A DNA stretch of 11,751 nucleotides, taken from Flavobacteriales bacterium. GTDB lineage: Bacteria > Bacteroidota > Bacteroidia > UBA10329. Location of the stretch: positions 1 through 11,751 of the forward strand of contig DMRV01000216.1 in assembly GCA_003456455.1 (NCBI GenBank), read 5' to 3'. Below are positions 1 to 7,940 of the stretch, piece after piece; position 1 is the first letter of the stretch; the number at the start of each line of letters is the position of its first letter. The translations under genes were made by a program, and so were the position numbers. Below the pieces are notes generated by a model. It worked only from the letters and a program-made list of their open reading frames with translations. It did not search any database and was not told the origin of the DNA.

Positions 1-1
1 C

Positions 2-91
2 GATGCTGACCTTAAAAGCAAAGGGATTGGGAATACGAGTACCGATGCGGGAGACCTAATGAAGGAGCTCGTATTTAAGATTATGCACTAG
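2..91 (+). CDS. holA: C-terminal end of a probable DNA polymerase III subunit delta (partial, cut by left edge)
   Basis: Only the last 29 codons and the TAG stop are inside the window; the gene runs in from the left. The visible tail contains DADLKSKGIGN followed by a hydrophobic end, DLMKELVFKIMH. This matches what I recall of the C-terminus of Bacteroidota HolA, where an aspartate/lysine-rich LKSKGxG segment precedes an amphipathic LLKELxxKI helix. HolA is the clamp-loader subunit that opens the beta sliding clamp. The stop lies 3 bases from the stop of the convergent lectin/PKD gene. The assignment rests on a short peptide recognised from memory, so the reading frame is more certain than the name. 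Confidence 0.55.
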   Translation, partial: DADLKSKGIGNTSTDAGDLMKELVFKIMH

Positions 92-94
92 ACC

Positions 95-3000
95 CTAACG
101 AATAAGATGTACCACTCCAGAATACTGGTGGTCTCGGTTCTCTATGTCTAACACGTAAAACTTGTAGGCATACACGCCAGCCTCTACCTGCTTGCCTTTG
201 AAAGTCCCATCCCAATGGAAATCTAAGTCGTTAGACTCGAATAATAATTCACCCCAGCGGTTGTGGATTTGCATGTTGTACTCAACAACACCTTCACCGG
301 TACCAAAGAACGTTTCGTTGATGTCATCGGCATCGGGAGTGAACGCTGATGGAATGTAAAATGTGTGATTCGATTTCACCTTTACAACTCCGCGTTTCGT
401 GTCTTCGCAATCACCGTTGGTAACGGTAAGAGCTATGTAATAAGTGCCTGGTTCATCGTATCTATGAATTGGGCTGGCGTCTGTTGATGTTGTGCCATCA
501 CCCAAATCCCAATCCCAATTAATTACGTGCTCAGATTCATCTGTCAATTCAATAACAGCATCAAGAAATAGTAACTCGTTAGCACTCTGCGAGAAATCTG
601 CCACAGGTGTAATATTAGCGCGAACTGCACTCTCTTCAGTAATAACCGTATTGCAACCCTCCACGCTGGTTACGGAAAGCGTAATATCGTAAAAGCCTGA
701 ATCAGGATATGTGTAAAGTGGGCTAGGAGAAGAGTCGGTGGTGCCGTCACCCAAATCCCATAGGTATTCAGAATTTTGTCCAGTGGCAATACTCGACTCA
801 TTAACGAAAAGTACCTCATGAGGCGTGCAACCCTCAGCATCAACTAAACTGAAAGCGGGTTCTGGATTAGGAAAAACCTCAATCTGTGTTGTGCCCGAAG
901 CCACGCAACCACTATCCGATGTTGCGGTAAGCATGACGGTATAAATACCATAATCCAAATAGGTTGTGGAAGCAGTAACACCAGTAGCGGTTGTTGCATC
1001 TCCAAAATCCCAGTCCCAACTCGTTATTGTATTGTCTTGAGGGCTGGAATTATTGCTGAAAACGGTCACATTATTTAAACACGTATCAATTCCAGAAATG
1101 CTAATAACTGGAGTTGCGTTTACAATAACATCTTTAATAATCGTGTCCTTGCAGCCATGGTCAGTTTCAACCACTAGTTCAGCTTGATAAACCCCAGCCT
1201 GTGTATAAGAATAAGACGGGTTGGCTGTGGAGGCTGTACCTGTTCCATCGCCTAAATCCCATTGCCAAGTATCAATTACGGATGCATTTACGGCAGACTC
1301 ATCCGTAAAATCGGTAGCCACACCTTGGCAAACTATGTTAGAAGAAAACTCCGCTCTTGGCTTATCACGAATTACAATTGAGGTTTGCGTTTGTTCGTAG
1401 CAACCAGCTGCATCAGTAATTCCTAGCGTAACTGTGTACGGACCGAACACGAAGTTGTTGTAAGCAAACGTGGGATTGTCAATCGTACTTGTTGCGTTTG
1501 GCAAGCCAGGAATAAATGCATTGTCGCCAAAGTTCCAAAACACACGTGCAACACTTCCCGTAGTTTCATTAAGAAACTGAATAACTTCTTGTTCGCAAAA
1601 TTCTTGGCCATCCGAAATATTCATTGCTGGGTTTGGCAGGGGATAAACGTTAGTTGTGGAACTTGCTGTAGCCGTGCATCCGTTTACATCAACCACAACT
1701 AAATTGATGGTGAAATTACCGTCAGTCGTATAAAGATGTGTAGGGCTTGGGTCGGTGTTGATAGCGCTTCCGTCACCAAAATCCCAAGCATAAAGAAGAC
1801 CGTTTCCAGAACTGTTATCAACGATTTGAGTTTGGTTTCCTAAACAAACATCGGCAGGCTGGGTAAAATCAGCAACGGGTAATGGAAACACGATTACCTC
1901 TACATCATCCGTGTCTTCGCAGCCATTCGCATCTGTTCCAGTAACTGTAAAGGTGGTAGTGGTGGTACCGTTAAATACAGGATTGGCTATTAATGGGTCG
2001 CTGAGTCCGGTTGGAGGGTTCCAGATGTAATCAACTGCTCCAGAAGCGGAAAGTTGAACGGTTTGTTGTCCATTACACATACTGTCATCTGCGCCCGCGC
2101 TCACCAAAGCAAAAGGATTGACTGTAATAGTCATGTCATCTGTGTCTACACATCCGTTCGCATCCGTAACCGTTACCGTGTAGTCGGTAGTTGTAGTTGG
2201 TGAGGCTTGTGTTGTTGCGCTCGTTCCGTCCGCCAAATCAGTAGCAGGATTCCAACTGTATTGTACACCACCTGATGCAGCCATAGTTGTTACATCCTGA
2301 TTGCAAATAGTTTGATTCGCGCCAGCATCTGCAACAGGTAACGGATTTACGGTAATCTCTATGTCGTCTGTGTTAGGGCAACCGTTGACGTCTAGCACGC
2401 CAAGTGTGTATGTGGTGGTGATGGTTGGTGTAGCTATCGGGTTGCTAATGCTAGGATTGTCTAGCCCCGTTGTCGGATTCCATTGAAAGGTTTCTCCACT
2501 AACTAAACCCGTTGGAGTAATCTGGTAGCTTTCCCCATCGCAAACTGCTTGGTCAATTCCCAAACTAACGCTGGGTAAGGGGTTTATGGTTACCTGAGTA
2601 GTACTAGATTCTGTGCATCCTTCAGAGGATATCGTCAATTCCACATCAAACGTTCCAGCAGTAGCGTAAGTATGCGAAACCTGCCCGCCAGTACTGGTCG
2701 TTCCATCACCAAAATCCCATTGAAAATCAGTTATCTGACCTGTGGCTACTGCCGATGCACTTTCAAAATCTACTGGAAGCCCCAGACATTGCGTAGGGGA
2801 AGTAATTATGAAAGCGGGATTAAGTGCATTACAGAACTGATGCTGATTATTTGCACCACCTGTGGCAGCAGTAAACCCCCAATAAACATTGGGGTTTCCT
2901 CCAAATATGTTGTTAATGATATTTCCCGTGTAAGACAACCGCAACGCACCATCAAAAAAGACAGTGAGCGTATTGGTGGTGGCATCCCAAACTACGTTGA

Positions 3001-3523
3001 GTGTATGCCACGCACAGTCTTCAACATTTGCAGTTGCAGCACTAATTTGAACCGGGCCTGCTAAAGTATTCGCACCTCCATGAGTAACATCTCCATTACG
3101 CTGAATAGCCATATGGTCAAAACCAGGCTCATTGTTGTTTTGGTAGTTGTCAAGTTCTACTGCAACACTTGGACTGATGCCCTGATATCCGATTCCACCT
3201 CCTGCAGTTCCAGCATTAACGCTAAGCGACTGCAATACAAATGCTAAGCCATCTGCCCCGCCATCATCGCATCCTAGAAAAACGTCAAATGTGAAGTCAA
3301 AAGAGTTACTAAGGTCAAAGAGGTTAACATTCCAAACAGATCCACCCTGTCCACCCTGGGCAGGGGTTAATTGATAGCAATTACAAGATGTCTGACTAGC
3401 ACTCCCGTTTATTTGGTATTGGCCAAAGGAATAGTAACTATAGAAAACGAGTACCCAGATTAGGCAAATTGTTTTGAACAATTGGTGAAGCGAGTATGTA
3501 GGGAGCAGTCTAAGTGGTTTCAA
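95..3523 (-). CDS. Secreted L-type lectin / Ig-like / PKD-repeat protein with T9SS type B (gliding-associated) sorting domain
   Basis: A 1142-residue secreted surface protein. Residues 1-34 form a signal peptide with a long hydrophobic core, cleavage likely at SFG|Q. Residues about 38-232 resemble an L-type lectin: DGLAF at 91-95 and VELDNY at 122-127 sit where legume-type lectins keep carbohydrate- and metal-binding acidic residues. Ten beta-sandwich modules follow: one PKD (about 237-315), three closely related Ig-like repeats (316-548), then six PKDs (549-1050), the PKDs marked by variants of WDFGDG. Nine modules carry two cysteines 51 to 65 residues apart. Residues about 1053-1142 are a CHU_C-type T9SS type B sorting domain, containing IPSAFTPDADDINETF and HNRWGELLF, ending SGVVHLIR. 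The start is TTG; no ATG occurs in the frame before residue 138, and TTG places the signal peptide correctly. The likely role is a cell-surface or released glycan-binding adhesin; the ligand is unknown. Confidence 0.9.
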   Translation of the reverse strand: MKPLRLLPTYSLHQLFKTICLIWVLVFYSYYSFGQYQINGSASQTSCNCYQLTPAQGGQGGSVWNVNLFDLSNSFDFTFDVFLGCDDGGADGLAFVLQSLSVNAGTAGGGIGYQGISPSVAVELDNYQNNNEPGFDHMAIQRNGDVTHGGANTLAGPVQISAATANVEDCAWHTLNVVWDATTNTLTVFFDGALRLSYTGNIINNIFGGNPNVYWGFTAATGGANNQHQFCNALNPAFIITSPTQCLGLPVDFESASAVATGQITDFQWDFGDGTTSTGGQVSHTYATAGTFDVELTISSEGCTESSTTQVTINPLPSVSLGIDQAVCDGESYQITPTGLVSGETFQWNPTTGLDNPSISNPIATPTITTTYTLGVLDVNGCPNTDDIEITVNPLPVADAGANQTICNQDVTTMAASGGVQYSWNPATDLADGTSATTQASPTTTTDYTVTVTDANGCVDTDDMTITVNPFALVSAGADDSMCNGQQTVQLSASGAVDYIWNPPTGLSDPLIANPVFNGTTTTTFTVTGTDANGCEDTDDVEVIVFPLPVADFTQPADVCLGNQTQIVDNSSGNGLLYAWDFGDGSAINTDPSPTHLYTTDGNFTINLVVVDVNGCTATASSTTNVYPLPNPAMNISDGQEFCEQEVIQFLNETTGSVARVFWNFGDNAFIPGLPNATSTIDNPTFAYNNFVFGPYTVTLGITDAAGCYEQTQTSIVIRDKPRAEFSSNIVCQGVATDFTDESAVNASVIDTWQWDLGDGTGTASTANPSYSYTQAGVYQAELVVETDHGCKDTIIKDVIVNATPVISISGIDTCLNNVTVFSNNSSPQDNTITSWDWDFGDATTATGVTASTTYLDYGIYTVMLTATSDSGCVASGTTQIEVFPNPEPAFSLVDAEGCTPHEVLFVNESSIATGQNSEYLWDLGDGTTDSSPSPLYTYPDSGFYDITLSVTSVEGCNTVITEESAVRANITPVADFSQSANELLFLDAVIELTDESEHVINWDWDLGDGTTSTDASPIHRYDEPGTYYIALTVTNGDCEDTKRGVVKVKSNHTFYIPSAFTPDADDINETFFGTGEGVVEYNMQIHNRWGELLFESNDLDFHWDGTFKGKQVEAGVYAYKFYVLDIENRDHQYSGVVHLIR
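1880..2578 (-). repeat. Three tandem Ig-like coding repeats within the lectin/PKD gene
   Basis: The segment encodes residues about 316-548 of the lectin/PKD protein as three consecutive units of 76 to 79 residues. Each unit has an early cysteine (C328, C407, C483), a central WNP motif followed by L (xWNPxTxL), a run of threonines before a TxT or TYT strand, and an ending close to DxNGCxxTDDxxxxV. The corresponding DNA is also similar at unit ends (for example near 1900-1940, 2135-2175 and 2355-2395), which suggests internal duplication. They differ from the flanking PKD units in lacking WDFGDG. Confidence 0.75.
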
Positions 3524-3578
3524 ATTCAGATGATAATATACTTTAACTGATAGACTGCTAACACAAGTTTGGGTTGCT

Positions 3579-3586
3579 CAAATTTA
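3579..3586 (-). promoter_or_regulatory. Candidate Bacteroidota -7 element for the lectin/PKD gene
   Basis: On the minus strand this reads TAAATTTG, an exact match to the Bacteroidota -7 consensus TAnnTTTG. It would give a leader of roughly 50 bases before the TTG start at 3523. I could not find a convincing -33 TTG at the usual spacing, so the call rests on the -7 match alone. Confidence 0.35.
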
Positions 3587-3760
3587 ACGATTCGCAGTCT
3601 TCGGCCTAAACGTACCTTCAAAATGCATGGAGATATTACATTTCTAGAGGATTAGTCGAGTTATAATGTGTTTAATACTAGTCAGTTAACGAGGATTGTT
3701 TTTCGTTCCGTCTAACGGTGAAAATATCCCCATTCTGACAAAACCGTGTTTTAATCCTTC

Positions 3761-3768
3761 TACCTTTG
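3761..3768 (+). promoter_or_regulatory. Candidate Bacteroidota -7 promoter element for the TonB-receptor operon
   Basis: TACCTTTG matches the Bacteroidota sigma-factor -7 consensus TAnnTTTG exactly. Transcription would start a few bases downstream, leaving a leader of only about 10 to 15 bases before the ATG at 3787. No clear -33 TTG is present; CTGAC near 3735 is the nearest candidate. The position directly before the first gene of a likely operon supports it. Confidence 0.5.
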
Positions 3769-3786
3769 CCCACCTTATAAAATTTC

Positions 3787-6102
3787 ATGAAACGAACAGT
3801 TGTATTTACCACCGTATTCTGTCTATTGGCGTTGGCCAATTTGGCGCAAGCCCAAACAGGAAAAGTTAAAGGTTTTGTTTACGATAAAGATAGTGGCGAG
3901 CCTGTTCTCTTTACTAATGTTACCATTAAGGGATCCACTCTGGGCGCTGCAACAGATGTTAATGGTTATTACACCGTAACAAATGTGCCAGCTGGCGAGC
4001 AAATTGTTCAGATAACTTATTTGGGATATGATACACTTACGGCTTCGGTTACAGTTATTGCAAATCAGCTCGTGTCTTTAAATTTGTTTCTGAAAAAGTC
4101 TTCTGTTCGGTTAACCGAGGTGCAGATTAGCGCAGATCGGCAAGAGGCGTTAACCGAAGTTAGAACTTCTGTTACTAAGCTTACTCCGAAGGAAATGAAG
4201 AAGGTTCCTACGGTAAGTGGTGAGTCTGATTTGGCCCAGGTTCTGCAAGTTCAACCTGGTGTTGTTTTTACAGGTGATCAAGGTGGTCAGCTTTACATTC
4301 GGGGTGGTTCGCCAATACAGAACAAAGTTCTGTTAGATGGGATGATTATCTATAATCCGTTTCACAGTATCGGTTTTTTCTCCGTTTTTGATACCGATAT
4401 TATTAAAACAGCTGACATTTATACAGGTGGTTTTAATGCTGAATATGGAGATAGAATTTCATCCATTATGGATATCAAAACCCGTGATGGAAATCGTAAG
4501 AAGTTTTCTGGTAAGCTGTCTTTCAATCCGTTCGGAGCTAATCTTTTGCTCGAAGGGCCTATTATCAAATTGAAAGAAGACAGAGGAGGCTCGCTTACGT
4601 ATCTTGTTTCTGGTAAGACATCGTACTTAGAACAAACTTCCAAAGTGCTGTATCCGTATATAAACGGAGGTGATGGATTGCCTTTCAACTTTACAGACAT
4701 TTTTGCAAAGCTTTCTTACAGTTCAAGAACAGGAAGTAAGGTTAACCTATTTGGTTTCAGTTTTAACGATCAGGTTACGTATCAGTCAGTATCTAACTAT
4801 AAATGGAATTCATTTGGTGTTGGAACCAACGTGCTTATTGTACCTCAAGGTTCTCAAGTGCTGTTAGAGCCTTACTTTAATTATAGTAACTACAAGATTT
4901 CGCTTGATGAAGATGGCTTACCCGGACGTGCTAGTGAGATTGGAGGTTTTGCTGGAGGGATGAATTTTACCTACTACTTAGGAAAGAGTGAACTGAAGTT
5001 TGGGCCATTCTTGCAGGGTTTTCAAACCAAGTACGAGTTTACCAACTCTGTGGGAATCAGAATAGGAGATAACGAGCCCGAGAGCACCACCGATTTTGGT
5101 GTGTTTGCCAAATTCAAATGGAGTTACAAAGACAAACTTGTGCTTGAGCCAAGCTTCAGATTACATTATTACGCATCGCTGGGTGTGGCATCTCCAGAAC
5201 CACGTTTAGGAGCAAAATGGAATATTGCCAAATGGTTTCGCATGAAATATGCGTTTGGTCTATTCTCTCAGAATATGATTAGCGCCAACTCTGATAGAGA
5301 CGTTGTAAACCTTTTCTACGGTTTCCTAACGGCTCCAGAAAACCTTCCAAACGAATTTGATGGTAAAGAAGTGAATAACCCGCTTCAGCGTGCAATGCAC
5401 AACATTGTAGGGTTCGAGGTTGATCTTGGCAAGAGAGTTTCCGTCAATGTCGAAGGGTACTTGAAGAACTTCCTCCAGTTGAGTAATGTGAATAGAAATA
5501 AACTATTTCCCGATACTCCAGAGAACTCTGATGTGCCAGATCAGTTGAAGAAAGATTTCATTATCGAAACAGGAAAGGCGATGGGAATCGATTTCGTGTT
5601 TAAGTATGCCTATAAGCGGTTATATCTATGGGCTGTTTACTCCCTAAGTACTGTCGATAGGTATGACGGTATTAACCAATACAATCCTCATTTCGATAGA
5701 AGGCATAGCGTTAACTTGGTTGCCGCTTACACCTTTGGAAAGGACCTGAATTGGGAAGCAAGTATTAGATGGAATCTTGGTTCTGGATTCCCGTTCACTC
5801 AAACAGCTGGATTCTACGAAAACCTTGTGTTTACGGATGGTATCGATTCCGATTACACCACACAGAATGGAGACCTTGGTGTAGAATATGGCGAGTTGAA
5901 TAAAGGTCGATTACCTTTTTATCACAGATTAGACCTTTCTATAAAGCGAACGTTTGAACTCGGACAAACCAAGTTGGATGCCGTCTTAGGCGTCACCAAC
6001 ACGTACAACCGAGAGAACATCTTTTTCATTGACCGCGTGAGATACGAACGGGTGAATCAACTTCCAATTCTACCAAGTCTTGGAGTTAGCTGGCAGTTTT
6101 AA
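3787..6102 (+). CDS. TonB-dependent outer-membrane receptor with N-terminal carboxypeptidase-regulatory-like domain
   Basis: A 771-residue TonB-dependent transporter of the outer membrane, which uses TonB/ExbBD energy to import a ligand. Residues 1-22 are a signal peptide ending AQA|Q. Residues about 27-104 are a CarboxypepD_reg-like beta-sandwich (VKGFVYDKDSGEPV, then TDVNGYYTVTNVPAG), typical of Bacteroidota receptors. LTEVQISA near 109-116 sits where a TonB-box-like segment is expected. The plug spans about 125-232 and includes the signatures QVQPGV, LYIRGGSPIQNKVLLDGM and GGFNAEYGDR. The rest is a barrel rich in alternating aromatic strands that ends in phenylalanine (GVSWQF), the usual signal for outer-membrane insertion. 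Length is normal for a receptor of this architecture. No SusD partner follows, which argues against a classic polysaccharide-utilisation pair. The substrate cannot be inferred. The stop codon overlaps the start of the O-methyltransferase gene. Confidence 0.93.
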   Translation: MKRTVVFTTVFCLLALANLAQAQTGKVKGFVYDKDSGEPVLFTNVTIKGSTLGAATDVNGYYTVTNVPAGEQIVQITYLGYDTLTASVTVIANQLVSLNLFLKKSSVRLTEVQISADRQEALTEVRTSVTKLTPKEMKKVPTVSGESDLAQVLQVQPGVVFTGDQGGQLYIRGGSPIQNKVLLDGMIIYNPFHSIGFFSVFDTDIIKTADIYTGGFNAEYGDRISSIMDIKTRDGNRKKFSGKLSFNPFGANLLLEGPIIKLKEDRGGSLTYLVSGKTSYLEQTSKVLYPYINGGDGLPFNFTDIFAKLSYSSRTGSKVNLFGFSFNDQVTYQSVSNYKWNSFGVGTNVLIVPQGSQVLLEPYFNYSNYKISLDEDGLPGRASEIGGFAGGMNFTYYLGKSELKFGPFLQGFQTKYEFTNSVGIRIGDNEPESTTDFGVFAKFKWSYKDKLVLEPSFRLHYYASLGVASPEPRLGAKWNIAKWFRMKYAFGLFSQNMISANSDRDVVNLFYGFLTAPENLPNEFDGKEVNNPLQRAMHNIVGFEVDLGKRVSVNVEGYLKNFLQLSNVNRNKLFPDTPENSDVPDQLKKDFIIETGKAMGIDFVFKYAYKRLYLWAVYSLSTVDRYDGINQYNPHFDRRHSVNLVAAYTFGKDLNWEASIRWNLGSGFPFTQTAGFYENLVFTDGIDSDYTTQNGDLGVEYGELNKGRLPFYHRLDLSIKRTFELGQTKLDAVLGVTNTYNRENIFFIDRVRYERVNQLPILPSLGVSWQF

Positions 6103-6746
6103 TGGATTTTATTGCAAAGGAGATAGAAGTTTATGCTGAGGAGTTTACGCGTGAAGAAGGCGAAGTTCTTGCCGCGCTAAACCGCGAAACCTACGCTAAA
6201 GTGATGACCCCACGGATGCTTTCTGGGCATTTACAAGGTCAGGTTCTGCGTATGTTTTCTCAGATGATAAAACCAGCCAATATTCTGGAAATCGGAACGT
6301 ACACGGGATATTCTGCATTGTGCATGGTAGATGGATTACAGAAAGGAGGTAAACTCATTACTATTGATGTAAACGCTGAATTGCAAGACATCATTCTTCG
6401 TTACTTTGACAAGGCAGGAAAGTCCGATCAGATTGATTCTCGTATTGGAAATGCACTCCAAATCATACCTTCCTTACAAGAAAATTTTGACCTCGTTTTT
6501 ATTGATGCCGACAAGGAAAACTATTCCAATTACTTTGACCTCGTTTTTGATAAGTTGAACGTTGGTGGGTACATCATTGCAGATAATGTGCTTTGGAGCG
6601 GCAAGGTTCTCGAAGACGATTCAAACCTAGACAAGGACACTATTGCGCTAAAGGAATACGCCAAAAAGGTGAAAGCTGATCCTCGAGTTGAGAACGTAAT
6701 GATGCCTATTCGTGATGGTTTGCTCATCGCCAGAAAATTGGCGTAA
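6102..6746 (+). CDS. Cation-dependent class I O-methyltransferase (Methyltransf_3 / caffeoyl-CoA OMT-like)
   Basis: A 214-residue cytosolic S-adenosylmethionine-dependent methyltransferase of the catechol/caffeoyl-CoA O-methyltransferase family, at the family's normal length. SAM-binding motif I is LEIGTYTGYSAL (62-73), with the acidic end of strand 2 at ITIDV (D89). VFIDADKENY (132-141) provides the metal-binding aspartate region (D135, D137, K138). GGYIIADNVLWSG (155-167) carries the D161-N162 pair expected to complete the divalent cation site. All key residues look intact. The ATG shares one base with the receptor stop (TAATG), so translational coupling is likely. The family methylates hydroxyls of catechol-like and other small molecules; the substrate here is unknown, and general 'O-methyltransferase' is the safe name. 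Confidence 0.92.
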   Translation: MDFIAKEIEVYAEEFTREEGEVLAALNRETYAKVMTPRMLSGHLQGQVLRMFSQMIKPANILEIGTYTGYSALCMVDGLQKGGKLITIDVNAELQDIILRYFDKAGKSDQIDSRIGNALQIIPSLQENFDLVFIDADKENYSNYFDLVFDKLNVGGYIIADNVLWSGKVLEDDSNLDKDTIALKEYAKKVKADPRVENVMMPIRDGLLIARKLA

Positions 6747-6824
6747 TTTGGTCTTCACATTCTCTTAACGAAGCCGCGCATCGACACACTTTTCCTCTCC
6801 TGATTCTGGACTAAAACCAACAGA

Positions 6825-7940
6825 TTGAAAAGGGCCATCGTGTCAGTCATCAATGATCTTTCTACCGACCAGCGCGTGCACAAGCATTGCTTGTTGTTAG
6901 GACAAAAGGGTTATGACGTTCTACTCATCGGAAGAGAAACATCTACAAGCGTTTCATTAGATAGTCGTGCCTATTCCATGATTCGAATGAAGTTGCCGTT
7001 TGAGAATGGTCCGTTGTTCTATGCGAGTTACAATATCGGCCTCTTCTTTCATCTTCTGTTCCGAAAAGTAGACTTGTTCTTCTCCAACGACCTTGATACA
7101 CTACTGCCTAATTTTTTTGCTAGCAAGCTGAGAGGTAAGCAGCTCATTTACGATAGTCATGAGTTTTTTACGGAAGTTCCAGAGCTTACTAGTCGGCCTA
7201 GGGTTCAGGGCGTTTGGAAATCGATGGAGAAATGGATTCTTCCTAAGCTCAAGAATGCGCTAACCGTAAATCAATCAATTGCTGGTCTATACAAAGAAGC
7301 CTACGGAATTGAGATGAAAGTCTTACGGAATATTCCGCAGTTGGTTGAACCTGCAGAGCAGCCGAGTAAGTCTGAGTTGGGATTGCCGTTAGATAAAAAA
7401 ATTATCATTCTTCAAGGTTCAGGAATAAACATGCACCGAGGAGCCGAAGAGTCTGTTGAAGCAATGCGTTATGTAGAAGACGCTATATTTCTCATACTAG
7501 GTTCGGGCGATGTAATTCCTGAATTGAAACAGCTAGTCAAGCAATACAATCTAGAGCATAGCGTCATCTTTAAAGGAAGAATGCCATATGATAAAATGAT
7601 GGCTCATACACGAGTGGCCGACCTCGGCCTTTCGCTGGATAAAGACACCAATGTCAATTACCGATTCAGCCTACCTAATAAACTGTTCGATTATATCCAT
7701 GCTGGAATTCCCGTATTGGGCTCTGATTTGGTGGAGGTGAAGCGGATAATTGAAAATTACAGAGTAGGGGAGATTGCTGTTTCCTTTGGGCCTGAAAGAC
7801 TTGCTACTCAAATTCAGGAAATGCTATTGTCACCGAAAGTTAAAGAATGGAGGCGGAACGCGCTGAAAGCAAGAACGGAGTTGAACTGGGAAACAGAGAC
7901 TAAAGTATTATCCGCTATGATTGATAACCTTGATGGATAA
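6825..7940 (+). CDS. GT-B fold glycosyltransferase (group 1 / GT4-like)
   Basis: A 371-residue glycosyltransferase, presumably cytoplasmic, that transfers a sugar from an activated donor. The N-terminal Rossmann half includes the opening VSVINDLSTDQRVHKH and LFFSNDLDTLLPN plus YDSHEFFTEVPEL (109-121), a pattern I recognise from Bacteroidota group 1 transferases. The C-terminal half contains IIILQGSG (193-200), AIFLILGSGD and FSLPNKLFDYIHAGIPVLGS (281-300), which is the donor-nucleotide binding region of GT4-type enzymes. The start is TTG, chosen because it keeps the conserved N-terminus; the next in-frame option, GTG at 6840, would cut into the first beta strand. A 78-base gap without a terminator separates it from the methyltransferase, so cotranscription is probable. 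Donor and acceptor are unknown. Confidence 0.88.
   Translation: MKRAIVSVINDLSTDQRVHKHCLLLGQKGYDVLLIGRETSTSVSLDSRAYSMIRMKLPFENGPLFYASYNIGLFFHLLFRKVDLFFSNDLDTLLPNFFASKLRGKQLIYDSHEFFTEVPELTSRPRVQGVWKSMEKWILPKLKNALTVNQSIAGLYKEAYGIEMKVLRNIPQLVEPAEQPSKSELGLPLDKKIIILQGSGINMHRGAEESVEAMRYVEDAIFLILGSGDVIPELKQLVKQYNLEHSVIFKGRMPYDKMMAHTRVADLGLSLDKDTNVNYRFSLPNKLFDYIHAGIPVLGSDLVEVKRIIENYRVGEIAVSFGPERLATQIQEMLLSPKVKEWRRNALKARTELNWETETKVLSAMIDNLDG

Noticed and set aside
490..2730. Recurring short DNA pattern resembling CCATCACCAAAATCCCA at irregular intervals, first suspected as a dispersed DNA repeat
   Set aside because: Each copy is the reverse complement of codons for the WDFGDG core of a PKD domain, so the recurrence is explained by protein repeats.
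2672..3064. A 130-codon plus-strand open frame opposite the lectin region
   Set aside because: The minus-strand frame has clear lectin motifs here; the plus-strand translation is cysteine- and arginine-rich without any motif, as expected of an antisense shadow.
6747..6824. Separate promoter or terminator between the methyltransferase and first glycosyltransferase
   Set aside because: No hairpin is visible and the TAATTTGG near 6743 lacks one base of the TAnnTTTG spacing, so I see no support for an independent unit.
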